From contig CALCNO010000121.1 of the NCBI GenBank assembly GCA_937897615.1, positions 1 to 39,883 of the forward strand: a DNA stretch of 39,883 nt, written 5' to 3'. The DNA comes from an uncultured Anaerolineaceae bacterium (GTDB lineage Bacteria; Chloroflexota; Anaerolineae; Anaerolineales; Anaerolineaceae). Positions within the stretch are counted from its first letter, which is position 1, and the number at the start of each line of letters is the position of its first letter. A program made the translations under genes and the position numbers. A model generated the notes under the pieces. It made no database searches. It worked only from the letters and a program-made list of their open reading frames with translations, and was not told the DNA's origin. Shown here piece after piece: positions 7,384 to 15,511 of the stretch.

Positions 7384-7941
7384 GTGTCTCGTATAGGTCG
7401 TTTACCAGTGACAATTCCAGAGTCTGTCCAGGTGGACATTAAAGGCTCTGAAGTTCGCGTCAAAGGTCCAAAAGGCGAGTTGACCCGCCAGTTTTCTCCT
7501 GAGATTGGCCTCAAACTGGAGAATAACCAGGTACTCGTCACCCGCAATTCCGATGCGGCCGCGCTGCGTGCCTTGCACGGCACCACGCGTGCTTTGCTCC
7601 AGAACATGGTGACCGGTGTTTCCACTGGCTTCACCACCGAACTGGAAGTGGATGGTGTTGGTTACCGCGTGGAGATGGATGGCAAGAAGCTGGCGTTGTA
7701 TGTCGGTTATTCTCATCCGTTCATTATTGACCCCCCTGCGGGCGTGGCCTTTGAAATTGACAGCAAGACCCGTCTGGTTAAGATTGTGGGAGCCGATAAT
7801 GAAGTGATCGGCCAATTGGCCTCCGATATTCGCAAAATTCGCCCTCCTGAACCTTACCTGGGCAAAGGCATCCGCTATAAAGGCGAGAAGATCCGCCGTA
7901 AAGCTGGCAAGGCCGGTAAGGGTAAAGGGGCTGCAAAGTAG
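7384..7941 (+). CDS. rplF: 50S ribosomal protein L6
   Basis: The 185-residue product starts at GTG 7384 after AAAGGAGG. SRIGRLPVTIPESVQV opens the first of two L6 repeats. The second ends in the signature PEPYLGKGIRYKGEKIRRKAG at about residue 155. L6 lies at the base of the L7/L12 stalk near the sarcin-ricin loop. The C-terminus is a short Lys/Gly-rich tail. Confidence 0.98.
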   Translation: MSRIGRLPVTIPESVQVDIKGSEVRVKGPKGELTRQFSPEIGLKLENNQVLVTRNSDAAALRALHGTTRALLQNMVTGVSTGFTTELEVDGVGYRVEMDGKKLALYVGYSHPFIIDPPAGVAFEIDSKTRLVKIVGADNEVIGQLASDIRKIRPPEPYLGKGIRYKGEKIRRKAGKAGKGKGAAK

Positions 7942-7954
7942 CAGGTGATGAGAT

Positions 7955-8320
7955 ATGGCAAACAATAACCGCTCTGAAGCAAGAATTCGTCGGCATCGCC
8001 GTGTACGTAAGTTGATTGTTGGCAGCGAAGCGCGCCCGCGTTTGGCAGTGTTCCGCAGCCTGGCTGAGATTTACGTGCAGGTGATCAATGATGCGAACGG
8101 CACTACGCTGGTTTCTGCATCTACGATTGACCATGAGCTGAAAAGCAAGGTCGAAGGCCTCAAGAAAACCGAACAGGCAAAACTGGTTGGAGAGCTTGTG
8201 GCAAAGCGCGCCAAAGCCAAAGGGATCTCCCTGGTCGTGTTCGACCGTGGCGGATTCCGTTACAGCGGCCGCGTGAAAGCCCTGGCAGACGCAGCCCGTG
8301 CTGCAGGTCTGGAATTCTAA
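7955..8320 (+). CDS. rplR: 50S ribosomal protein L18
   Basis: The 121-residue product contains RHRRVRKLIVGSEARPRLAV, FRSLAEIYVQVINDANGTTL and VVFDRGGFRYSGRVKALADA, the L18 core. L18 binds 5S rRNA with L5 in the central protuberance. The ribosome binding site is modest (GCAGGTGATGAG). It lies in the normal rplF-rplR-rpsE order. Confidence 0.98.
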   Translation: MANNNRSEARIRRHRRVRKLIVGSEARPRLAVFRSLAEIYVQVINDANGTTLVSASTIDHELKSKVEGLKKTEQAKLVGELVAKRAKAKGISLVVFDRGGFRYSGRVKALADAARAAGLEF

Positions 8321-8346
8321 GGTTAAGAGAGATAGAGGGCCTTATT

Positions 8347-8874
8347 ATGGATATGGATTTTCAACCCGTTGAACAGCAATACGACGAGCGCGTGATCGAG
8401 ATCGCCCGCGTAGCCAAAGTAGTAAAAGGTGGCCGCCGCTTTCAGTTCCGCGTTACCGTTGTGGTGGGCGACAACAAAGGCAAAATCGGTATTGGCATTG
8501 GCAAGGCCAACGCTGTGCCCGATGCCATGCGTAAAGCCACCGAGCGTGCTCACAAGAACTTCCAGCAGGTTGTGCTTGCAAATGCAACCATCCCGCATGA
8601 AGTAACCGGCCGCACTGCCGGGGCTGTGGTTCTGCTCAGGCCGGCCTCACCCGGCACCGGCGTTATCGCAGCTGGCGGTGTGCGTGCTGTTTTGGAAGCC
8701 GCGGGTATTCGCGACATTCTTACCAAATCTCTGGGCAGCGCCAATGTTTTGAACGTGGTGAAAGCCACCTTCAATGCCTTGGAACAGCTCAAATCCCCCG
8801 AGATCGAAGCCGCTCGCCGTGGCAAACCAGTGAAGGATTTGTTGCCTTACTGGGAACGGAGGAAGAATGGCTAA
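8347..8874 (+). CDS. rpsE: 30S ribosomal protein S5
   Basis: The 175-residue product has the double-stranded-RNA-binding-like N-domain with VVKGGRRFQFRVTVVVGDNK and GIGIGKANAVPDAMRKA. The second domain has VLLRPASPGTGVIAAGGVRA and VLEAAGIRDILTKSLGSAN. S5 is an accuracy (ram) protein beside S4. The short N-terminal stretch MDMDFQPVEQQYDE is acidic and poorly conserved. Its last eight bases overlap rpmD. Confidence 0.98.
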   Translation: MDMDFQPVEQQYDERVIEIARVAKVVKGGRRFQFRVTVVVGDNKGKIGIGIGKANAVPDAMRKATERAHKNFQQVVLANATIPHEVTGRTAGAVVLLRPASPGTGVIAAGGVRAVLEAAGIRDILTKSLGSANVLNVVKATFNALEQLKSPEIEAARRGKPVKDLLPYWERRKNG

Positions 8875-9064
8875 AAAGAAGGAAACCGCGAAGGTGCTCA
8901 AAATCACTCTGGTGAAAAGCGCCATTGGCTATTCTGAAACCCACAAAGCCACTTTGCGGGCTTTGGGTCTGCGCCGCATGAACCAGACCGTGGAACAGCT
9001 GGACACCCCGGCTTTGCGCGGCATGCTGATGAAAGTAAACCACTTGGTAAAAGTGGAAGGATAG
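8867..9064 (+). CDS. rpmD: 50S ribosomal protein L30
   Basis: The 65-residue protein has LKITLVKSAIGYSETHKATL and RRMNQTVEQLDTPALRGMLM, the L30 pattern, after a short Lys-rich N-terminus. L30 is missing in some bacterial lineages, so its presence is worth recording. The ATG lies inside the 3' end of rpsE (8-base overlap), with the GGAGG of the rpsE tail acting as its Shine-Dalgarno. Confidence 0.97.
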   Translation: MAKKKETAKVLKITLVKSAIGYSETHKATLRALGLRRMNQTVEQLDTPALRGMLMKVNHLVKVEG

Positions 9065-9072
9065 GAAGCAAA

Positions 9073-9525
9073 ATGAAACTTCATGATTTGATGCCGAATA
9101 TCGGCGCGAAAAAAGTCGGGAAGCGCAAAGGACATGGCATTTCCGCTGGCCAGGGCAAAACTGCTGGCCGCGGCACTAAAGGCCAGGGTTCGCGCGCTGG
9201 CTCTGGCGGCAAGCTCTATCGCCAGGGTGGTAACTTGCCCTTCTTCCGCCGCTTGCCCTTCATCCGTGGTGAAGGCTTTACCCCTCCCGCTCAGGTTGAG
9301 TACAACGTGGTGAACCTGGATCAGTTGGCTCGCTTCCAAAAAGGTGCTGAGGTTTCTGCGGCCACTTTGGCAGAGGCCAAACTGCTGCACAAGCCGGGTA
9401 AGCCAGTGGCCATTCTGGGCCGTGGTGATGTGAAGGTTGCGCTCACTGTCAAGGTTGACCGTGTTTCTGAATCTGCCCGTGCCAAGATCGAAAAGGCTGG
9501 CGGCAAGATCGAACTGGTTGGCTAA
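9073..9525 (+). CDS. rplO: 50S ribosomal protein L15
   Basis: The 150-residue product starts MKLHDLMPNIGAKKVGKRKG and has the Gly-rich RNA-binding tail GISAGQGKTAGRGTKGQGSR followed by QGGNLPFFRRLPFIRGEGF. The globular C-terminal half ends KIEKAGGKIELVG. L15 assembles late on 23S rRNA. The order rpmD-rplO-secY is the classical one. Confidence 0.98.
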   Translation: MKLHDLMPNIGAKKVGKRKGHGISAGQGKTAGRGTKGQGSRAGSGGKLYRQGGNLPFFRRLPFIRGEGFTPPAQVEYNVVNLDQLARFQKGAEVSAATLAEAKLLHKPGKPVAILGRGDVKVALTVKVDRVSESARAKIEKAGGKIELVG

Positions 9526-9546
9526 CATCCACTTAAGGAGAATGTC

Positions 9547-10884
9547 ATGAAGCGGTCAGCCTGGCGTTACTTATGGACATCCGAAGATATCCGCAAGAAG
9601 ATCCTCATCACGATCTTGCTGCTGGTAATTTACCGGTTCGCAGCCAACATCCCTGTTCCGGGTATCAACCGCAGCGTGATTCAATCCCTTGCAACTGCTG
9701 GTGGAGCCGGCGCAAACCTCTTTAACCTGCTCGACCTGCTTTCAGGCGGTACCATTTCCAATTTCTCAATTCTGGCGATGGGTGTGTATCCCTACATTAC
9801 CGCCCAGATTATCATCCAACTGTTGGTTCCCATTATCCCTGCCCTAGACCGGCGCCTGAAAGAAGACCCCCGCCAGGGGCGTGTGCTGATGGAAAAATGG
9901 ACCACAATGCTTACCATCCCGATGGCCTTTTTATCTGCAATCGGACAGGTGAACATTTTTAACTCCATGACCAACAATCAGGCTCTTACCACAGCGTTTG
10001 GTTTTACCGGCGCTTCTCTAATGCCTACCGTGACGCTGCTGGTGAGTATGGTGGCAGGCACCATGTTTGGCATCTGGCTGGGCCAGCTCATCTCAGAGTT
10101 CGGCATCCCCAACCAGGGCCTTTCGCTGATCATCTTTGCCGGTATTATTGCGCGCATTCCCACCAAACTGGCCGGCATCCTGGCCGATAGCACCAATGGC
10201 TGGTGGATGTTCCTGCTCATGCTGCTCATCCTGGGGCTTACTATCTTTGCCATCGTCTACGTGCAGCAGGGTCGCCGCAACGTGCCTGTGCTCTTCCCCG
10301 GGCGCCGTATCGGCAACCGCATGTCTATGCCCGTCAAAAGCAACCTGCCTCTGATGGTCAACATGGCCGGCATGATCCCCCTGATCTTCGCCCAGACATT
10401 CCTGTCCTTCCCGGCGCTCATTGCCAGCTACTTCCTTAAAGGACGAACAGAAGGCTTTTGGTACAGTCTGTACCAAACGTTCAGTGGTGCAGGCAGTTGG
10501 GGCTGGATCTACCCTGTGCTCTACTTCGTGCTGGTAGTGGCCTTTAGCTTCTTCTACACCGATGTGCTTTTCACCCAGCAAAACTATGGTGATACCCTCA
10601 AAAAGCAGGGGGCACAGATCCCCGGTGTGGTGCGCGGTGGCCCCACGCAGAAGTACCTTACCAAAGTACAACGTCGCATTACTTTCCCCGGCGCCTTTTT
10701 CCTAGGCTTTGTGGCGGTACTGCCGTATATCCTCAGTGCTATCCTCCCGCTCTCACAGTCTACGCTGTTCGTCATCTCTGCAGCTGGCCTGTTGATCGTG
10801 GTGGGTGTGGTGCGCGATACCTTTACCATCATCGAAACCGAACTTAAAGTTCACGGTTACGATGAGAGCATCATCAAGGGATAA
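9547..10884 (+). CDS. secY: Preprotein translocase subunit SecY
   Basis: The 445-residue integral membrane protein forms the core of the SecYEG channel. About ten hydrophobic segments are visible. The N-terminal part has IRKKILITILLLVIYRFAAN and IPVPGINRS, the plug region has LFNLLDLLSGGTISNFSILA, and further on there are MGVYPYITAQIIIQLL and GQLISEFGIPNQGLSLIIFA. The C-terminal loop has FTQQNYGDTLKKQGAQIPGV. An AAGGAG lies before the ATG. The stop is one base before adk. Confidence 0.98.
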   Translation: MKRSAWRYLWTSEDIRKKILITILLLVIYRFAANIPVPGINRSVIQSLATAGGAGANLFNLLDLLSGGTISNFSILAMGVYPYITAQIIIQLLVPIIPALDRRLKEDPRQGRVLMEKWTTMLTIPMAFLSAIGQVNIFNSMTNNQALTTAFGFTGASLMPTVTLLVSMVAGTMFGIWLGQLISEFGIPNQGLSLIIFAGIIARIPTKLAGILADSTNGWWMFLLMLLILGLTIFAIVYVQQGRRNVPVLFPGRRIGNRMSMPVKSNLPLMVNMAGMIPLIFAQTFLSFPALIASYFLKGRTEGFWYSLYQTFSGAGSWGWIYPVLYFVLVVAFSFFYTDVLFTQQNYGDTLKKQGAQIPGVVRGGPTQKYLTKVQRRITFPGAFFLGFVAVLPYILSAILPLSQSTLFVISAAGLLIVVGVVRDTFTIIETELKVHGYDESIIKG

Positions 10885-10885
10885 A

Positions 10886-11539
10886 ATGGCTAAGTACATT
10901 GTTCTTTTAGGACCTCCGGGAGCCGGTAAGGGGACGCAAGCAGATGTCATTGCCGAGAAGTTTGAGCTTCCACACGTCTCCACCGGCGATTTGTTCCGGG
11001 AAAACCTGAAAAAACAAACCGAGCTGGGCAAGCTGGCACAGACTTACATGTCAAAAGGCGAGCTTGTGCCGGATGATGTGACCATTGCGATGGTGCGCGA
11101 GCGCCTGAGCCGGGCGGACTGCAAAAAGGGTGCTCTGCTGGATGGTTTCCCCCGCACCCCCTCGCAGGCGGATGCGCTCATCGAAATGCTCAAGGAATTC
11201 AAGAGCAGGGTCAACGTTGTGCCGTATATCTATGTTCCCGATGCACTGCTGGTGGAACGCCTCAGCGGCCGCTGGACCTGCAAGACCGGTGGGCATATCT
11301 TTCACGAAAAGTACAACCCGCCGCGTATGGCCGGTGTGTGTGACCTGGACGGCTCGGAACTTTACCAGCGCGATGACGACAAACCGGAAACGGTGAAGAA
11401 TCGCATCAAAGTCTACAACGACCAGACCACCCCGCTGATCGACTACTACCGGAAACAGAACCTGTTGGTTCAGGTGGACGGCACCAAGTCGATTGATGAG
11501 GTATCCGCAATCCTGGTCGAACTGGTGGAGAAAGCTTAA
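10886..11539 (+). CDS. adk: Adenylate kinase
   Basis: ATG 10886 gives 217 residues starting MAKYIVLLGPPGAGKGTQAD, with P-loop GPPGAGKGT. The enzyme converts ATP + AMP to 2 ADP. Other motifs are STGDLFRENL (AMP site), LLDGFPRTPSQADAL and the long LID domain beginning ERLSGRWTCKTGGHIFHEKY. In the LID, only part of the usual four-ligand zinc site is visible: the first pair reads C-K-T-G instead of CxxC, while CDLDGSELYQRDDD supplies Cys and Asp in the second half. In-frame starts upstream lie inside secY and were not used. Confidence 0.97.
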   Translation: MAKYIVLLGPPGAGKGTQADVIAEKFELPHVSTGDLFRENLKKQTELGKLAQTYMSKGELVPDDVTIAMVRERLSRADCKKGALLDGFPRTPSQADALIEMLKEFKSRVNVVPYIYVPDALLVERLSGRWTCKTGGHIFHEKYNPPRMAGVCDLDGSELYQRDDDKPETVKNRIKVYNDQTTPLIDYYRKQNLLVQVDGTKSIDEVSAILVELVEKA

Positions 11540-11542
11540 AAG

Positions 11543-12355
11543 ATGTCCTGGGAACGCCAGATCACTCTTAAGACCCCGGAGGAAATTGCCATCATGCGCG
11601 AGGCCGGGCGTATCAATGCGGAAGCTCTGGCGGCGGCCCGGGCGATCATCCGACCTGGAGTGACCACGGCAGATTTGAACGCAGCCGCCGAAGAAGTGTT
11701 GCGCAAGCACGGCTGTTACAGTCCTTTTAAAAATTATCCCGGGCCGTACCCATATCCCGCCAGCACCAACGTAAGCATCAATCACGAACTGGTGCATGGC
11801 ATCCCTGGCAAGCGCAAGATCAAGGAAGGCGATATTGTCTCGGTGGATTGCGGCACGGTGTACAACGGCTATGTTGGCGACTCGGCATTTACCGCCTGCG
11901 TGGGCAATGTGACACCAGAAGCCAAAAAACTGGTGGAAGCCACTGAGGGTGCGCTGTATGCCGGGATTGAACAAATGGTGGCGGGCAATCACCTGGGTGA
12001 TGTGTCTGCGGCCATCCAAAATTATGCAGAAAGCCGAGGTTTTTTTGTCACCCGCGAATACACCGGTCACGGTGTAGGGCGCGCCATGCACGAGGGGCCA
12101 CAGGTTCCCAACTATGGCGTTCCCGGTCGCGGACTTGTGCTCCGTGTGGGCATGACCATTGCCATTGAACCCATGCTGCTGGTAGGCACCGCTGAGACCA
12201 GGGTGCTGCCAGACCAGTGGACGGTTTCATCGGCAGATGGTTCGCTGACCGCGCATTATGAACACACCATCGCGGTCACCGAGAACGGACCCCTGATCCT
12301 GACTACGCAGGGAGACGGGTCTGTTCCTAGACGGAATGAGCAAGTACAGTTATAA
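11543..12355 (+). CDS. map: Methionine aminopeptidase, type I
   Basis: The 270-residue enzyme removes the N-terminal Met from nascent proteins. The metal ligands appear in order: the two Asp in SVDCGTVYNGYVGDSAF, His in TGHGVGRAMHEGPQVPNYG, Glu in IAIEPML and Glu in AHYEHTIAVTENGP. The substrate-binding His is likely in SINHELVHGIPG. There is no N-terminal zinc-finger extension. It starts three bases after adk. In most bacteria infA would come next, but here rpmJ follows after 45 bases. Confidence 0.98.
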   Translation: MSWERQITLKTPEEIAIMREAGRINAEALAAARAIIRPGVTTADLNAAAEEVLRKHGCYSPFKNYPGPYPYPASTNVSINHELVHGIPGKRKIKEGDIVSVDCGTVYNGYVGDSAFTACVGNVTPEAKKLVEATEGALYAGIEQMVAGNHLGDVSAAIQNYAESRGFFVTREYTGHGVGRAMHEGPQVPNYGVPGRGLVLRVGMTIAIEPMLLVGTAETRVLPDQWTVSSADGSLTAHYEHTIAVTENGPLILTTQGDGSVPRRNEQVQL

Positions 12356-12356
12356 T
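12328..12356 (+). promoter_or_regulatory. Candidate sigma-70 promoter for rpmJ and the alpha operon
   Basis: TATAAT (12351-12356) sits exactly 17 bases after TAGACG (12328-12333, 4/6 match to TTGACA). It overlaps the map stop codon. A start near 12363 would give a leader of about 38 bases before rpmJ. It would let rpmJ-rpsM-rpsK-rpsD-rpoA-rplQ be expressed apart from the spc genes. Confidence 0.55.
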
Positions 12357-12400
12357 CATAACTTCGGGTTAAAAGCAGTAATGATCTAAGGAGTTGTAAG

Positions 12401-12514
12401 ATGAAAGTATCACCATCCATTCGCAAAAGATGTGCCAAGTGCAAAATCGTTAAACGCAGCGGTATCCTTTTTGTGATCTGCGAAAACCCAAAGCACAAAC
12501 AGCGACAAGGTTAA
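12401..12514 (+). CDS. rpmJ: 50S ribosomal protein L36 (zinc-binding form)
   Basis: ATG at 12401, after AAGGAG at 12388-12393, opens a 37-codon frame closed by TAA at 12512-12514. The product begins MKVSPSIRKRCAKCKIVKR and has the L36 zinc ligands C11, C14, C27 and H32. It is therefore the C+ paralogue. It lies between map and rpsM, as in most bacteria, but without the usual infA before it. Its small size makes it easy to miss in automated gene calls. Confidence 0.96.
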   Translation: MKVSPSIRKRCAKCKIVKRSGILFVICENPKHKQRQG

Positions 12515-12523
12515 GGATTAAAC

Positions 12524-12913
12524 ATGGCGAGAATTGAAGGCGTTGATCTTCCGCGTAACAAACGGATCGAAGTTGGACTGACCTATATCTTCGGAATTGG
12601 CCCCACACGTGCGAGCCAGATCCTCACCTCCACGCAGGTGAACCCTGATACCCGGGTCAAAGACCTGACCGAAACTGAAGTCACCTCCTTGCGTGAGTAC
12701 ATCAGCAAGAATTTCAAAGTCGAAGGCGACCTGCGCCGCGAAGTTCAAATGAACATCAAGCGCTTGGTTGAAATTGGTTGCTACCGTGGCATGCGCCACC
12801 GCCGCAACCTGCCTGCTCATGGGCAACGCACCCGCACAAATGCCCGCACCGCCAAAGGCCCCAAGAAGACTGTGGCCGGTCGCGGACGCCGCCGTGGCGC
12901 TGCAAAGAAATAA
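12524..12913 (+). CDS. rpsM: 30S ribosomal protein S13
   Basis: The 129-residue product begins ARIEGVDLPRNKRIEVGLTY and has IFGIGPTRASQI (helix-hairpin-helix-like) and the basic tail with GCYRGMRHRRNLPAHGQRTR. S13 sits at the top of the 30S head, forming bridges with L5 and the 23S A-site finger. It starts nine bases after rpmJ. Confidence 0.98.
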   Translation: MARIEGVDLPRNKRIEVGLTYIFGIGPTRASQILTSTQVNPDTRVKDLTETEVTSLREYISKNFKVEGDLRREVQMNIKRLVEIGCYRGMRHRRNLPAHGQRTRTNARTAKGPKKTVAGRGRRRGAAKK

Positions 12914-12930
12914 GCTTGTAAACACCTCTG

Positions 12931-12971
12931 CTGCCAGGTGGGGTACCTTCTCTCCCGCGGCAACCTGGCAG
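12931..12971 (+). promoter_or_regulatory. Hairpin in the rpsM-rpsK spacer
   Basis: CTGCCAGGT (12931-12939) and ACCTGGCAG (12963-12971) form a perfect 9-bp stem, and GGG (12941-12943) can pair with CCC (12954-12956) inside the loop. The spacer between rpsM and rpsK is 110 bases, long for this cluster. No T run follows. Role unknown: partial terminator, processing site or protein binding site. Confidence 0.5.
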
Positions 12972-13023
12972 TGGAAGTAACCACAGGCAAACTGATATCA
13001 AAAGAAAAGGTTAATGAGGAATT

Positions 13024-13428
13024 ATGGCTCAAAATGTGCGCTCAACACGTCGCGCCAGCACCGCTAAAAAAGTGAAAAGGACTTTGTCCTCTGCGCAGGT
13101 TCACATTTTCGCATCGTTCAATAACACGATTGTGACCGTGACCGATTCGCAGGGCAATGCACTTTGCTGGGGCAGTGCCGGTTCGGCCGGATTCAAAGGG
13201 TCTCGCAAGAGCACCCCGTTTGCAGCCCGCCTGGCTGCTGAGCAAGCCATCAAGGCCGCTCAGAATATGGGCATTCAGGAAGTCGACATGATCATCAAGG
13301 GTCCTGGCCCCGGGCGCGAGTCAGCCATTCGTGCTGTTCAGTCCCTTGGCCTCAAGGTACGCTCGATCACTGATATCACCCCCGTTCCGCACAACGGATG
13401 CCGGCCTCCGAAGAAGCGCCGCGTGTAA
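13024..13428 (+). CDS. rpsK: 30S ribosomal protein S11
   Basis: The 134-residue product has FASFNNTIVTVTDSQGNALC, WGSAGSAGFKGSRKSTPFAA and the C-terminal ITPVPHNGCRPPKKRRV, all S11 signatures. S11 lies on the 30S platform near the E site and the anti-Shine-Dalgarno end of 16S rRNA. It begins after a 110-base spacer with a clear hairpin, with TTAATGAGGA just before the ATG. Confidence 0.98.
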   Translation: MAQNVRSTRRASTAKKVKRTLSSAQVHIFASFNNTIVTVTDSQGNALCWGSAGSAGFKGSRKSTPFAARLAAEQAIKAAQNMGIQEVDMIIKGPGPGRESAIRAVQSLGLKVRSITDITPVPHNGCRPPKKRRV

Positions 13429-13446
13429 TCACAGGAGAAGGAAACT

Positions 13447-14085
13447 ATGGCAAAGTATACTGGTCCGGCATGCAAGCTGTGCCGGCGTGAAGGTGAAAAA
13501 CTCTTTTTGAAAGGTGCGCGCTGCTTTACCCCCAAGTGTGCCTTTGAAAAACGCGGGTTTGCCCCCGGTCAGCATGGCAAATCCAAGCAGGGCCGCAGCG
13601 AACGCGAATCTGATTATGCACGCCAGTTGCGCGCCAAACAGCGCGCTCGCCGCGTGTACGGCCTGATGGAACGCCAGTTCCGCCGCTCGTTTAGCATTGC
13701 TCTGCGCACCCGTGGCATGACCGGTCTGGTGCTGCTGCAAACGCTTGAAACCCGCCTGGACAATGTTGTTTTCCGCATGGGTTTGGCTGAGAATCGCGCC
13801 ATGGCGCGCCAATTGGTCAACCATGGCCATTTCAAATTGAATGGCCGTCGTGCTGACATCCCCTCCATGCTTGTCAAGCCCGGTGACACCATTGAAGTCA
13901 CCGACGTTGCAAAGAAATTATCCTATTTCAAAGAACTTCCCGCTTTGGCAGAGAAACGCCTCTGCGCAGTGTGGTTGGATCGAGATCTTAAGAATCTTTC
14001 TGGTCGGGTCTTACGTCTGCCTGAACGGGCTGAGATCGATGGCAGCCTGAATGAACAGTTGATCGTTGAGTACTACTCACGCTAG
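13447..14085 (+). CDS. rpsD: 30S ribosomal protein S4 (zinc-binding form)
   Basis: The 212-residue product has an N-terminal zinc site C9, C12, C26, C31 (PACKLCRREGEKLFLKGARC and then FTPKC), so this is the C+ form. The S4 RNA-binding domain reads TRLDNVVFRMGLAENRAMAR, QLVNHGHFKLNGRRADIPSM. S4 nucleates 30S body assembly, contributes to decoding accuracy, and in E. coli represses the alpha operon. ACAGGAGAAGG precedes the ATG. Confidence 0.98.
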   Translation: MAKYTGPACKLCRREGEKLFLKGARCFTPKCAFEKRGFAPGQHGKSKQGRSERESDYARQLRAKQRARRVYGLMERQFRRSFSIALRTRGMTGLVLLQTLETRLDNVVFRMGLAENRAMARQLVNHGHFKLNGRRADIPSMLVKPGDTIEVTDVAKKLSYFKELPALAEKRLCAVWLDRDLKNLSGRVLRLPERAEIDGSLNEQLIVEYYSR

Positions 14086-14106
14086 TGTCCATTAACCCAT
14101 GGATCA

Positions 14107-14139
14107 GATACAGTTACCGTATCAGAAAGGGGTAAACTG
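14107..14139 (+). promoter_or_regulatory. Two exclusive hairpins over the rpoA ribosome binding site
   Basis: GATAC (14107-14111) can pair with GTATC (14119-14123). Alternatively CAGTTACC (14111-14118) can pair with GGTAAACTG (14131-14139) with one bulged A. The second pairing would tie up the end of the AGGGG Shine-Dalgarno (14128-14132) and the first base of the GTG start. The two structures share bases and so exclude each other. A translational switch is inferred, not shown. Confidence 0.4.
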
Positions 14140-15104
14140 TGTGCGCTTTAAGTAATATGGTTACACCAAAAGTTGAACGGGAAGCAGAAGCCCGCAACTA
14201 CGGTAAGTTCATCATTAGCCCGCTGGAAAGGGGCTTTGGTGATACGCTGGGCAATGCGCTCCGGCGTGTGCTGCTTTCGTCGCTGGATGGCGCCGCCATC
14301 ACTGCCATGCGCGTCTCTGACGTGATGCATGAGTTCAGTGATATCCCCGGTGTGCGCGAGGATGTGATCCAGGTGACGTTGCAAGTCAAGCAGATCCGCA
14401 TGATCCTGCATGAGGGCGAATCCGCCCACCTGCACCTGGATGTGCGTGGTGCTGGCGAAGTGACCGCGGCCGATATTCAAGCTCCGGCAGAGGTGGAGAT
14501 CGTCAACCCTGACCTGTACCTCTTCACAGTGGATGACCCCAAAACCAAGTTGGACATCGACTTCACTGTGGAACGCGGGCGGGGGTATTCTCCCTCTGGT
14601 GACCGCAGCGGCAAACTGCCCCTGGGTGAACTGCCGGTGGATGCCATCTTCAGCCCGGTCAAACGGGTGAACTTCCTGGTGGGGTCGGCGCGCGTTGGCC
14701 AAAGCACCAACTATGACCGCCTTGCCCTCGAAATCTGGACAGACGGCACCGTCAGCCCTGAAAAGGCCCTGGGAACCGCCTCCAAAGTCATTATTGAACA
14801 TCTGCGCTTCATCTCCGGTATTTCCGAAGAGACGCTGATGATCGGGATCGAAAAAGAATTGACCGGCAGCCACTTGACCAGCGAAGCTGCGGAAACCCCC
14901 ATTGAAAACCTTGACCTTTCGGTGCGCGTGTTCAACTCTCTCAAACGCACCGGGATCACCAATGTGGGGGATGTACTTGAGCTGCTGGAAAAGGGCGAAG
15001 AGGCCGTGATGTCGATTCGCAATTTTGGCGAGAAGAGCCTGGATGAACTACGCGATAAGATGCGCGAAAAAGGCTTCTTGCAAGACGAAAAAGATGTGGA
15101 GTGA
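14139..15104 (+). CDS. rpoA: DNA-directed RNA polymerase alpha subunit
   Basis: The 321-residue protein has the alpha-NTD dimerisation core ISPLERGFGDTLGNALRRVL and VREDVIQVTLQVKQIRM, then a linker, and the alpha-CTD from about residue 250 with SVRVFNSLKRTGITNVGDVL and SIRNFGEKSLDELRDKM. GTG 14139 is preferred because AGGGG lies 6 bases upstream. ATG 14157 would remove six residues and has no binding site at normal spacing. It lies between rpsD and rplQ as usual. Confidence 0.97.
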   Translation: MCALSNMVTPKVEREAEARNYGKFIISPLERGFGDTLGNALRRVLLSSLDGAAITAMRVSDVMHEFSDIPGVREDVIQVTLQVKQIRMILHEGESAHLHLDVRGAGEVTAADIQAPAEVEIVNPDLYLFTVDDPKTKLDIDFTVERGRGYSPSGDRSGKLPLGELPVDAIFSPVKRVNFLVGSARVGQSTNYDRLALEIWTDGTVSPEKALGTASKVIIEHLRFISGISEETLMIGIEKELTGSHLTSEAAETPIENLDLSVRVFNSLKRTGITNVGDVLELLEKGEEAVMSIRNFGEKSLDELRDKMREKGFLQDEKDVE

Positions 15105-15110
15105 GTAATT

Positions 15111-15488
15111 ATGCGCCATAATGTTGCCGGATATAAATTAGGTCGTAGCAAAGATCAGCGCCTGAGCCTGCGCCGCACCATGGTCAACCAATTGTTGACC
15201 CACGAGCGGATTCAGACTACGCGGGCCAAAGCTTTGTTCATCCGTGGAGAAACCGAAAAATTAATCACCCTGGCCCGCAAAAGCGGCAAGGCTACTGATG
15301 TGGAAAAAGTGAATGCGCGCCGCCTGGCGGCTGCTCGCATCGGCAATGCCAAAACAGTCAAGAAACTTTTTGATGAAATTGCCCCGCGCTTTGAGAATCG
15401 CAATGGTGGGTACACCCGCATCCTCAAGCTGGGACCCCGTCTTGGCGATGCTGCAGAGATGGTCTTGATCGAGCTTGTTGAAGAGTAA
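15111..15488 (+). CDS. rplQ: 50S ribosomal protein L17
   Basis: The 125-residue product starts MRHNVAGYKLGRSKDQRLSL and has RRTMVNQLLTHERIQTTRAK and NGGYTRILKLGPRLGDAAEM, the L17 signature. L17 is located near the bottom of the 50S tunnel-exit side. It follows rpoA by six bases and is close to truA, giving the common rpoA-rplQ-truA-rplM-rpsI arrangement. Confidence 0.98.
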   Translation: MRHNVAGYKLGRSKDQRLSLRRTMVNQLLTHERIQTTRAKALFIRGETEKLITLARKSGKATDVEKVNARRLAAARIGNAKTVKKLFDEIAPRFENRNGGYTRILKLGPRLGDAAEMVLIELVEE

Positions 15489-15511
15489 CCCGTCCTGCAA
15501 AGGACGTGTGA

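Noticed and set aside
11051..12091. Minus-strand open frame (346 codons) opposite adk and map
   Set aside because: Antisense shadow of two clearly conserved genes.
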